From Bacteroidota bacterium (lineage in GTDB: Bacteria > Bacteroidota > Bacteroidia > Bacteroidales > FEN-979): a DNA stretch of 32,091 nt. Location of the stretch: assembly GCA_026391805.1 (NCBI GenBank), contig JAPLDJ010000019.1, forward strand, positions 1-32,091, written 5' to 3'. The position numbers and the translations under genes are program-made. Below, in pieces: positions 7,441-14,416 of this stretch; position 1 is the first letter of the stretch, and each line of letters starts with the position of its first letter. The notes under the pieces were generated by a model. The model saw nothing but the letters and a program-made list of their open reading frames with translations, was not told the origin of the DNA and did no database searches.

Positions 7441-8940
7441 ATGGCCTTTACCTCATTTCATTTCTTCGTTTTCTTTCCGCTGGTCATTATCCTGTTTTAC
7501 CTGTGCCCATCTCGCTTCCGGTGGATGTTGCTGCTGGCTGCGAGCATGATCTTTTACCTGGTCTTCAGCTGGCAATGTCTTCTTCTTCTCCTGGGTTTAA
7601 GTCTTTTGAATTATGTTATCGGGATGAGGATCGTCGCTCCCGACGGGCACATCCGCAAAGGCATCTACATTTCCGGGATCGTCCTGAACATCCTGTTCCT
7701 TGCCTTCTTCAAGTACTTCAGGTTCATCGGTCCCGACCTCAGGAAGATCGCAGACGCTTTGCACCTTTATTATCCGCAGCAGATACTGGAGATCATTTTC
7801 CCGCTGGGAATTTCCTTTTTCATCTTTACGGCGGTCAGTTACCTGATCGACATCAAGAAGAAGGTCCTGGTGCCGGAAAAGAACGCAGGTATCCTTGCTA
7901 CCTATTTCCTCTTTTTCCCGAAGCTCATCCAGGGACCGATTGAACGGGCCGGAAGGGTCATCCCACAATTCATGCAGAATTACAGGTTCGATTATGATGA
8001 TGCAACGGCCGGCCTGAAACTGATGGCCTGGGGATTTTTCAAAAAGCTGGTCATTGCCGACCGGCTTGCCGTTGTTGTAAATGGTGTTTATTCCCACCCG
8101 GGAGATTACAATGGTCTGACGCTCATCACGGCAACGGTTTTCTTTGCCTTCCAGATTTATGCTGACTTTTCAGGATATACCGACATTGCCGTCGGGGCTT
8201 CGCGGATGATGGGCATCCGGATCATGCAGAATTTCCGCGCGCCCTACCTGGCGGATTCGGTCAAGGATTTCTGGAACCGCTGGCACATCAGTCTCTCGCA
8301 GTGGCTCAGGGATTACCTCTTCCTGCCGGTGTCGTATGCTGTTTCGAGAAGGCTGAAAAACGACCGTTACCTGGGACTGAAAACAGAACACTGGATTTAT
8401 CTAACTGCCGCCATTATTACTTTTCTCATCTGCGGGATCTGGCACGGGGTGGGATGGAATTTCGCAGCCTGGGGCGGATTGTTCGCCCTATACCTGAGCT
8501 TTGCCCAGCTTACCATCAAAAGGAGAAGAAAGATCAACCGGTGGGCCGGACTGACCACAAGGCCCCGGCTGCTGAAGACCCTGCAGATACTGATCACATT
8601 TGTTCTTATCACTTTTGCCTGGATCTTTTTCCGGGCGGAAAACCTGGCCGGTGCGTTCACGGTCATTGCGAATTCATTTAAGGGCTGGTCGCATACAGGT
8701 ATATCGGATTCTGTAAAGGTTCTGTCGGATATGGGTCTGAATTCCCATGAACTGATCCTGGCGCTTCTCGGGATCCTGGTCCTGCTTACGGCCGACCGGC
8801 TTTCCGAAACGAAAGAGATCTTCTTACGCATCATGAACCAGCCGGTTTTGCTGCGGTGGGCGATCTATTATGCCATCATCCTTGCCATCATTTTTTACGG
8901 TGTTTTTGAAAAGAGACCTTTTATCTACCAGCAATTCTGA
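7441..8940 (+). CDS. MBOAT-family O-acyltransferase (AlgI/DltB-like)
   Basis: 499 aa polytopic membrane protein with about ten hydrophobic segments. It contains the AlgI signature: FFPKLIQGPIERAGRVIPQF, then FWNRWHISLSQWLRDYLFLP and the catalytic His335 in FLICGIWHGVGWN. Members move acyl (usually acetyl) groups across the inner membrane onto exported polysaccharides. Together with the SGNH-like protein encoded 9 bp downstream it forms the usual two-part acetylation pair: the MBOAT supplies the acyl group and the periplasmic SGNH domain transfers it. The acceptor glycan is unknown; no polysaccharide cluster is adjacent. A separate alginate-like function is not implied. Confidence 0.93.
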   Translation: MAFTSFHFFVFFPLVIILFYLCPSRFRWMLLLAASMIFYLVFSWQCLLLLLGLSLLNYVIGMRIVAPDGHIRKGIYISGIVLNILFLAFFKYFRFIGPDLRKIADALHLYYPQQILEIIFPLGISFFIFTAVSYLIDIKKKVLVPEKNAGILATYFLFFPKLIQGPIERAGRVIPQFMQNYRFDYDDATAGLKLMAWGFFKKLVIADRLAVVVNGVYSHPGDYNGLTLITATVFFAFQIYADFSGYTDIAVGASRMMGIRIMQNFRAPYLADSVKDFWNRWHISLSQWLRDYLFLPVSYAVSRRLKNDRYLGLKTEHWIYLTAAIITFLICGIWHGVGWNFAAWGGLFALYLSFAQLTIKRRRKINRWAGLTTRPRLLKTLQILITFVLITFAWIFFRAENLAGAFTVIANSFKGWSHTGISDSVKVLSDMGLNSHELILALLGILVLLTADRLSETKEIFLRIMNQPVLLRWAIYYAIILAIIFYGVFEKRPFIYQQF

Positions 8941-8949
8941 CGAACTGAA

Positions 8950-9891
8950 ATGAAGAAATTCTGCATCCGGCTGCTGATTATCCTGCTTCCTTTCCTGGTT
9001 GTATTCAGCATCATTGAATACAGGGCCGGCCGGCTGCCCACCAGCTATGCGCAGAAAAAAAAGTTTCTTGAACTTCAGGAAGATTCGGTTAAGGTTCTTG
9101 TTTTCGGCTCGTCGCATGCATTCGACGACATCAACCCGGAATTCTTTTCCTGCAAGGGATATAACTTCAGTAATGTTTCCCAGTCGCTCTTTTACGATAC
9201 CCGTCTCTGCCTGAAGTACCTCGACCGGTTGCCTCACCTCAGGGCCGTGATCCTGGATGTCTCTTATTTTTCACTGTTTTATGAATTGAATGAATTGCCG
9301 GAAAGCTGGAGGGATTATTTCTATTACCGCTATTTCGGGATCCGGTATCCTTCCCTCGACCTTTCCGACCCGAAGGCATTCACCTATACTGCCCTATATA
9401 CAAGGGATTTCATCAATGCCGTGATGTTTTCGAAGGTAAATGAGAAGGAGGAGTTCGGGGATATCCAGTCCAACGGCTGGAAAAAAGTTCCTGCACCGGT
9501 TGACAGTTTAGCAATCTCTGATTCAACAGGCCATAAAAACGCCCTTTTTCACCGCACCCTGGTGAGGATGGAATACCTGCAAAAGAACCTCCGGTACCTG
9601 CGGGAACTCCTCACCGAACTGAAGAAAAGAAATATCCGTATCTGTTTTGTGACCACACCTCTTTACAAGACTTATTCAGCTTACCTTGATCCGGCTGTCC
9701 TTCAGATGAACCGGACGATCCTTACGGGGTTGTGCGGAGAATATGATGCCGTTTACCTAAATTACATGAATGATCTCAGATTCCTGAAAAGCGATTTCAG
9801 CGACAACGACCATCTGAACATTGCCGGAGCGGAAAAGTTTAGTAAAATTCTGGACGAGGATTTTATCAAACCGACCCACCTCATCCCCTAA
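8950..9891 (+). CDS. Membrane-anchored SGNH/GDSL-like protein, probable partner of the MBOAT
   Basis: 313 aa with one N-terminal membrane segment (about 6-24) and a periplasmic domain. The nucleophile block GSSHAFDDINP (Gly53, Ser54, Ser55) and the late DHLN (Asp287, His288) are the SGNH catalytic elements; between them LRAVILDVSYFSL resembles the block II/III region. Similar proteins sit beside AlgI-type MBOATs and complete O-acetylation of extracytoplasmic glycans. It is last in the ruvB-queG-MBOAT-SGNH run; its stop codon TAA directly abuts a MITE-like element. Confidence 0.86.
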   Translation: MKKFCIRLLIILLPFLVVFSIIEYRAGRLPTSYAQKKKFLELQEDSVKVLVFGSSHAFDDINPEFFSCKGYNFSNVSQSLFYDTRLCLKYLDRLPHLRAVILDVSYFSLFYELNELPESWRDYFYYRYFGIRYPSLDLSDPKAFTYTALYTRDFINAVMFSKVNEKEEFGDIQSNGWKKVPAPVDSLAISDSTGHKNALFHRTLVRMEYLQKNLRYLRELLTELKKRNIRICFVTTPLYKTYSAYLDPAVLQMNRTILTGLCGEYDAVYLNYMNDLRFLKSDFSDNDHLNIAGAEKFSKILDEDFIKPTHLIP

Positions 9892-10043
9892 GGGTTTGAC
9901 TAAAAAGTCCTTCTTCGCCTTTGTGAAGACCTTTGTGACCTTTGTGGTTAAATTTTAAGTGATTGAACCACAAAGGACTCGAAGTACACACAAAGTCACA
10001 CAAAGGAAAACATTCTAAATACTTTTATCTTTTAGTCAACCCC
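9892..10043. repeat. MITE-like CTTTGTG element, copy A (empty of palindrome)
   Basis: 152 bp bounded by GGGTTTGACTAAAAAG and a TTTTAGTCAACCCC end, starting at the base after the SGNH stop codon. Inside, CTTTGTG heptamers on the left face inverted CACAAAG heptamers on the right, so the whole element can fold back. It is nearly identical to copy C (13630-13800) and, inverted, to copy B (10748-10889). Copy A shows the uninterrupted sequence CGAAG-TACAC. Confidence 0.88.
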
Positions 10044-10054
10044 AACTTTTTAAA

Positions 10055-10110
10055 TCTCCCCCTCGCCTTCAGGAGAGCCTGCCGGTAGGCAGGGGGGCCG
10101 GGGGGTGAGG
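10055..10110. repeat. GC-rich dispersed repeat carrying a CCTGCC-GGTA-GGCAGG insertion
   Basis: CCCCCTCGCCTTCAGGAGAG is followed by a 16-bp palindromic insert (10078-10093) and then GGGGCC. The same CCCCCTCGCCTTCAGGAGAG runs straight into GGGG, without insert, on the minus strand of 23744-23773. This is one of three copies of the small palindrome family in the window. Confidence 0.75.
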
Positions 10111-10125
10111 TGATTAATAAATAAT

Positions 10126-10701
10126 TTAATGCAAATCGCTACTTCCCCAATGAAACGATGGAAACTCAAACCCCGCCAGGATCAGGGCCCGGTCGACAAC
10201 CGTCATGGCCAGATCTTCAAGAGTTGTGGGTTTGCTGTAAAAGGAAGGCGAAGCGGGGCAGATGATGGCGCCGGCTTCGGTGAGCAGTTTCATGTTGTTC
10301 AGGTGGATCAGGTTGTAGGGCATTTCGCGGGGAACCAGGATCAGTTTTCTGCGCTCTTTCAGGATCACGTCGGCAGCACGGGTGAGCAGGTCGGAAGCGA
10401 CCCCGGATGCGATCCTGCCTAATGTGCCCATGGTACACGGACAGACTATCATCGCGTCATATCCGGCCGAACCGGAAGCCGGAGGCGCAAAGAAATTATC
10501 GGGCTGGTAAACTTTGAACGGCACCTGCTTCTCATCAAAAGAACCAAGCTCATAGGCCCAGACTGCTTTGGCATTTTCCGAAAACACCACACTGCAATCC
10601 TCAACCTGGGCCTCCAGCTGTTTGACCTTCTCAAGCAGTAACTTGCCGTAGATGGCGCCGCTGGCGCCGGTGATTCCGATGATTAGCTTCAGCTTTTTCA
10701 A
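10126..10701 (-). CDS. ubiX: Flavin prenyltransferase UbiX
   Basis: 191 aa, standard length. It prenylates FMN with dimethylallyl phosphate to make prenylated FMN, the cofactor of UbiD-type decarboxylases. The N-terminus IIGITGASGAIYGKLLLE (Gly9-Gly15) is the FMN-binding start; IVCPCTMGTLGRIASGVASDLLTRAADV and LVPREMPYNLIHLNNM are the classic active-site blocks, and GAIICPASPSFYSKP follows. No ubiD is in the window. The nearby polyprenyl diphosphate synthase suggests a link to quinone biosynthesis, which is inference. Flanked on both sides by dispersed repeats. Confidence 0.96.
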   Translation of the reverse strand: MKKLKLIIGITGASGAIYGKLLLEKVKQLEAQVEDCSVVFSENAKAVWAYELGSFDEKQVPFKVYQPDNFFAPPASGSAGYDAMIVCPCTMGTLGRIASGVASDLLTRAADVILKERRKLILVPREMPYNLIHLNNMKLLTEAGAIICPASPSFYSKPTTLEDLAMTVVDRALILAGFEFPSFHWGSSDLH

Positions 10702-10747
10702 AATTTCATTTTACGGAAAAATTCATTCTGATGACCCCTCCCCTGCA

Positions 10748-10889
10748 GGGGCTGACTAAAAAGAAAAAGTATGCTGAATATTTTCCTTTGTGCGAACTTC
10801 GAGTCCTTTGTGGTTCAATCACTTAAAATTTAACCACAAAGGCCACAAAGGGCTTCACAAAGGCGAATAAGTACTTTTTAGTCAGCCCC
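10748..10889. repeat. MITE-like CTTTGTG element, copy B (inverted)
   Basis: 142 bp with near-perfect terminal inverted repeats GGGGCTGACTAAAAAG and TACTTTTTAGTCAGCCCC. In reverse orientation it matches copies A and C throughout, with about 11 bp missing just right of CGAAG (reads CGAAGTTCGCACAAAGG). It lies in the spacer between ubiX and the barrel protein. Confidence 0.88.
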
Positions 10890-10937
10890 CCGAGGGTGGG
10901 GTTAATGCAAACAATTCATTCTATAAATTATTCATTC

Positions 10938-11588
10938 CTAAAATTCTCTCGCCTTAAAATACCACAGCAGGGATAAGGAAAGCAGATTGTTGAACTGCCC
11001 TTTCTGCCAGAAGATATACCGGTAGGAGGCCGGGTAGGTTTCGGCCGTCTGCCGGATGGACATCAATGAGTAGTTGATCCGGAAATTCACCTTGAGGTGT
11101 TCCGTTATGAACCAGGAGGCACCGATGATCCCGGTTACAGTGATATTCCGCAGGGGGATCGTGCTCTGCGTTTCCAGGCCGTTGCTTTCTTCGCGTGAGC
11201 CTAGCAACACATCCATGGCCGGGCCTGTTTCGAAAGAAAACTTTTTTGCAAAGGTGAACTGGTACAACACCGGTACTTCCAGGTAATGGAAACGCATCAG
11301 GTAAGTATTGCCCGCATTGGTCGAATCGGAATTGATCCTGCTTCCTTTCTGGATGTACTCCAGTTCCATCTGAAAGGAAGAACGGGGCGACACCCGCAGG
11401 CTGACAAATCCCCCGCCGAGGTAGCCTAATTTGTTATAGCCTCCGTAATAATCGCCGTCGACCTGGCTCACAATCCCACCGGCCATCAGCCCTCCATTGA
11501 AACGCTGGGCATGTAAAGAAAATGAAGGAATGAGGGAAATGAGGAAAATGAAGAAAATGAAGGTTCCTTTTATCTGAAATGATTTCAT
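10938..11588 (-). CDS. Small outer-membrane beta-barrel protein (PorT-like)
   Basis: 216 aa. The signal peptide is residues 1-28 (MKSFQIK..., hydrophobic core, LHAQ cleavage). The mature part alternates short polar turns with amphipathic strands ending in aromatic residues (YYGGYNKLGYLGGGFVSLRVSPRSSFQMELEY and similar), as in the OMP_b-brl_2/PorT class of 8-stranded barrels abundant in Bacteroidota. The C-terminus is aromatic (LLWYFKAREF), close to the usual barrel end signal. No partner gene points to a function; it could be any small barrel, so the PorT comparison is only of class. Confidence 0.8.
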   Translation of the reverse strand: MKSFQIKGTFIFFIFLISLIPSFSLHAQRFNGGLMAGGIVSQVDGDYYGGYNKLGYLGGGFVSLRVSPRSSFQMELEYIQKGSRINSDSTNAGNTYLMRFHYLEVPVLYQFTFAKKFSFETGPAMDVLLGSREESNGLETQSTIPLRNITVTGIIGASWFITEHLKVNFRINYSLMSIRQTAETYPASYRYIFWQKGQFNNLLSLSLLWYFKAREF

Positions 11589-11715
11589 GTGTTAATAATT
11601 TTGATTTTAATGGTCACATGGAATGCCCTTATTTACATTCAGGTTTTGTATAAAGATTATTTATATCGGCATTTCATGCGGGATCAGTTATTGCCGGATA
11701 AAACATCCAAAAAGG

Positions 11716-12690
11716 CTATTTATTACGTTCGGTCGTAAAAATGACAAGCTGTTCGAGGGAATCACGGTATACGCTCTGCGGGAGGGACTGCAGCAGATCG
11801 ATCGCCTTCTGCCGGTTTTCCAGCATTTTCTGGCGTGCATATTCAATCCCGCCGCTGGCCTTTACCTTGTCGATCAGCATCATAACCCTGGCAGGATCCG
11901 TATTGTGATTTTTCACGGTATTGACGATCCACCGTTTTTCCTGGAAACCGGAATGGTTCAGCAGGTAGATCAGCGGCAGTGTCATCTTCTGGTCTCTGAT
12001 GTCGATGGCCGAAGGTTTGCCTGTGGCATTTCCGGCCTCATAATCAAAAAGGTCATCCTTGATCTGGAAGGCGATCCCGGTATATTCCCCAAAAAGGCGC
12101 ATCTTTTCAATGGTTGCAGCATCCGCGCCGGTGGAAGCGCTTCCGCAGGCGCAGCAGGAAGCGATTAGCGAGGCGGTCTTCTTGCGGATGATTTCGAAGT
12201 AGATCTCTTCCTTGATGTCGAGGCGCCGTGCTTTTTCGATCTGGAGCAGCTCGCCTTCGCTCATTTCGCGAACTGCATTGGAAACGATCTTCAGAAGGTT
12301 GAAATCATCATTTTCAAGTGAAAGCAGCAATCCCCTCGAGAGAAGGTAGTCGCCAACCAGGACCGATATCTTGTTTTTCCACAGGGCATTGATGGAGAAA
12401 TAGCCGCGGCGGAGGTTGGAATCGTCCACCACGTCATCGTGCACCAGTGTAGCCGTATGAAGGAGCTCGATGAGGGCAGCAGCCCGGTAGGTCACCTCCT
12501 TTATCTCCCCGTTCAGGCTTGCAGAGAGAAAAACGAACAGCGGACGCATCTGCTTTCCCTTCCGCTTGATAATGTAGTGCATGATCTTATCAAGCAGCGG
12601 AACAGTGCTTTTCATCGAGTCCCTGAACTTCCCCTCAAAGATCCCTATGTGTTCGGCAACCGGGGCCTGTATTTCTTTCAGTGAAAGCAT
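11716..12690 (-). CDS. Long-chain polyprenyl diphosphate synthase
   Basis: 324 aa from MLSLKEIQ at 12690. The frame is open to 12771, but that part overlaps the divergent promoter region. Prenyl elongation enzyme of the IspA/IspB family. The first Asp-rich motif DDVVDD is at 85-90 with SNLRRG following, RGKQMRP-type basic residues are at about 43-50, and the second Asp-rich motif QIKDDLFDYE is at 209-218. The residues before the first motif (ELLHTATLVH) are small/medium, which fits a long-chain product, probably the menaquinone side chain. Diverges from the radical SAM gene across an 89-bp spacer. Confidence 0.93.
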   Translation of the reverse strand: MLSLKEIQAPVAEHIGIFEGKFRDSMKSTVPLLDKIMHYIIKRKGKQMRPLFVFLSASLNGEIKEVTYRAAALIELLHTATLVHDDVVDDSNLRRGYFSINALWKNKISVLVGDYLLSRGLLLSLENDDFNLLKIVSNAVREMSEGELLQIEKARRLDIKEEIYFEIIRKKTASLIASCCACGSASTGADAATIEKMRLFGEYTGIAFQIKDDLFDYEAGNATGKPSAIDIRDQKMTLPLIYLLNHSGFQEKRWIVNTVKNHNTDPARVMMLIDKVKASGGIEYARQKMLENRQKAIDLLQSLPQSVYRDSLEQLVIFTTERNK

Positions 12691-12779
12691 CGTATATTTT
12701 AGAATTTGTAAAAATAAGCATAATTGGCAGTCAAACCGTAATTGATCGGTGGAAAATTCCCAATTTTGCAACCTTATCG

Positions 12780-13565
12780 ATGAATATGTCCGGATTTCTT
12801 TTTCATGATGTCATCTTCGGACCGGTGCGCAGTCGCCGGCTCGGCCTTTCACTGGGAATCAACCTTCTCCCCACCCATTCAAAATACTGTTCATTCAACT
12901 GCATTTATTGTGAATGCGGGTGGACGCCCGAAAATGTAAACGAGGTGCCGGAGCTTCCCCCGAGGGAACTCGTGCGGCAGTACCTCGAATACCGGCTCAA
13001 CGAGCTGGTTGAGGAAGATCACATTCCTGATGCGATCACCTTTGCCGGGAACGGAGAGCCTACCATGCACCCTGACTTTGCAGCCATTGTCGACGACACG
13101 ATTGAACTCCGGGACAGGATCATCCCTGGTGCCAAGGTTACTGTCCTCTCAAATGCCTCGATGATCCATAATCCCTCCGTTTTCAATGCGCTGATGAAGC
13201 TCGACCAGAACATCCAGAAGCTGGATGCCGGTTCTGAACGGCTTTTTCACCGGATGAACAATCCCGTTGTTCCTGTAAATTTCGGGGATCTCGTCCGGGA
13301 CCTTGAAAAATTCAAGGGGAAGGTCATCATCCAGAGCATGTTCCTCAGGGGAATCTTTCAGGGAAGCCCCATCGACAACACCATCGGATCAGAAGTGAAT
13401 GAATGGCTCCGTCACATCGGCTCCATCCGCCCTTCCATGGTGATGATCTACCCCATTTCCCGCGTCACACCGGTACACAACCTCGAAAAAATCGCTATCT
13501 TTGAGTTGGAATTGATCGCCGAGAAAGTCCGCAAGCTGGGGATTGAAGCGAAGGTTTATAACTGA
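12780..13565 (+). CDS. Radical SAM protein of the COG0731 type
   Basis: 261 aa starting at ATG 12780 (a second ATG at 12786 is also possible). IFGPVRSRRLGLSLGINLLP at the N-terminus followed by C37-x3-C41-x2-C44 is the COG0731 radical SAM pattern; CECGWT follows, then FAGNGEPTMHPDF, the SAM-binding GGE-like motif. Substrate unknown. The upstream sequence has CAATTTTG at 12761-12768, one mismatch from the -7 consensus. The stop TGA forms the first three bases of a heptamer array, so the gene end and the repeat are joined without spacer. Confidence 0.9.
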   Translation: MNMSGFLFHDVIFGPVRSRRLGLSLGINLLPTHSKYCSFNCIYCECGWTPENVNEVPELPPRELVRQYLEYRLNELVEEDHIPDAITFAGNGEPTMHPDFAAIVDDTIELRDRIIPGAKVTVLSNASMIHNPSVFNALMKLDQNIQKLDAGSERLFHRMNNPVVPVNFGDLVRDLEKFKGKVIIQSMFLRGIFQGSPIDNTIGSEVNEWLRHIGSIRPSMVMIYPISRVTPVHNLEKIAIFELELIAEKVRKLGIEAKVYN

Positions 13566-13625
13566 GGTCTGAAGTCAGAGGACTGAGGATGGAGAATGGA
13601 GGATTGAAGATGGAAGATGGAAGAT
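13563..13625. repeat. Degenerate 7-bp tandem array starting in the stop codon
   Basis: Nine consecutive heptads in one phase: TGAGGTC, TGAAGTC, AGAGGAC, TGAGGAT, GGAGAAT, GGAGGAT, TGAAGAT, GGAAGAT, GGAAGAT. The consensus is roughly KGARGAY, purine-rich on this strand. The first TGA is the stop codon of the radical SAM gene. The array runs directly into MITE-like copy C. Confidence 0.85.
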
Positions 13626-13629
13626 TGCT

Positions 13630-13800
13630 GGGGCTAACTAAAAAGTCCTTATTCGCCTTTGTGAAGACCTTTGTGGCCTTTGTGGTTAAATTCTAAGTGA
13701 TTGAACCACAAAGGACTCGAAGCCTGCCTGCCGGCAGGCAGGTACACACAAAGTCGCACAAAGGAAAATATTCTGCATACTTTTTCTTTTTAGTCACCCC
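13630..13800. repeat. MITE-like CTTTGTG element, copy C, with inserted palindrome
   Basis: 171 bp with ends GGGGCTAACTAAAAAG and CTTTTTAGTCACCCC, collinear with copy A. It differs from A mainly by a 20-bp perfect palindrome (13723-13742) placed between CGAAG and TACACAC. Without that insert the two copies are nearly the same in length and sequence. Confidence 0.9.
13723..13742. repeat. 20-bp perfect palindrome inserted in copy C
   Basis: CCTGCCTGCCGGCAGGCAGG, identical to 23790-23809. Copy A of the host repeat lacks it exactly at this point, which shows the insertion boundaries. No target duplication is visible here. Confidence 0.9.
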
Positions 13801-13831
13801 CCCGGGGGATGAGGTGCGTTCGTGAAGAAGC

Positions 13832-14001
13832 CGGAGAATGGAAGATTGAGGTTGCTTCGTCCCGATTTCATCGGGACTCGCAATGACAACATTAATGTAT
13901 TGATAAGGGGATTGCTTCGCTTCGCTCGCAATGAGAAAAAGAATGGAAAAATCTGTGGTGAATAATAACAAATAGCGAAAAGCGAAAGGCGAAAAGCGAA
14001 A
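13832..14001. repeat. Mixed intergenic repeats: heptads, TTGCTTCG..CGCAATGA units, GCGAAAA array
   Basis: Three more heptads of the GGAGAAT/GGAAGAT type lie at about 13832-13852. Two TTGCTTCG...CTCGCAATGA units follow (about 13850-13884 and 13912-13934), the first holding the hairpin TCCCGATttcATCGGGA. A phrase ATCTGTG/GTGGTGAATAA also seen near 23780-23830 comes next. Positions 13975-14002 are four heptads GCGAAAA, GCGAAAG, GCGAAAA, GCGAAAA, the last A being the A of the next gene's ATG. No gene was found in 13566-14001. Confidence 0.75.
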
Positions 14002-14409
14002 ATGGCTGACCTGCTCAAATATCCACCAAAGATACTTGTCGCTCTTGGTGAAACCATCGGAGGGGGAAAGGATATTATCGACTGGTTCATAAAAAACGGG
14101 TACCCGGAGTTGGCAGCCTTTTCCCATGCCGTCCAGGGCAGTGACGATGCAGCTGAGTGGCTTCTGAAAAACGGTTTCCCGGAACTTGCAGCGCTCGACA
14201 GCGCCATCGATGAAGACCTGAAAGCCTGTGAATGGCTGCTGCGGAATAAATATACCTTCCACATTATCTTTGCTGATGCCGTTCATGGCAAGGGCGAAGC
14301 CATTCAGTGGTTCATGCACAACAACCTTCCGGTGTTGCTCAACATCACACAAAAAATAAGGAAATTACGCGACAGTCAGACCTTCGACTATCACAAGCTC
14401 CATTTCTGA
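14002..14409 (+). CDS. Small protein of 25-residue helical repeats, unknown function
   Basis: 135 aa, soluble, no signal peptide. It contains three complete 25-residue repeats, each starting at a tryptophan (W28, W53, W78, with W103 starting a fourth half-repeat), consensus WLLKNGFPELAAL-x-SAIDG-x-x-x-AxE. Two helices with a PEL turn per unit suggest an ankyrin-like or similar solenoid of about four units. I do not recognise a named family. The start codon is preceded without gap by four GCGAAAA heptads, so any leader is made of repeat. Convergent with nrdJ, 7 bp apart. Confidence 0.75.
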   Translation: MADLLKYPPKILVALGETIGGGKDIIDWFIKNGYPELAAFSHAVQGSDDAAEWLLKNGFPELAALDSAIDEDLKACEWLLRNKYTFHIIFADAVHGKGEAIQWFMHNNLPVLLNITQKIRKLRDSQTFDYHKLHF

Positions 14410-14416
14410 GCAGTCA

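Noticed and set aside
13693-14352. 219-residue minus-strand frame over the repeats and the 25-residue-repeat gene
   Set aside because: Mostly repeat and palindrome sequence; the plus-strand frame shows clear periodic protein structure instead.
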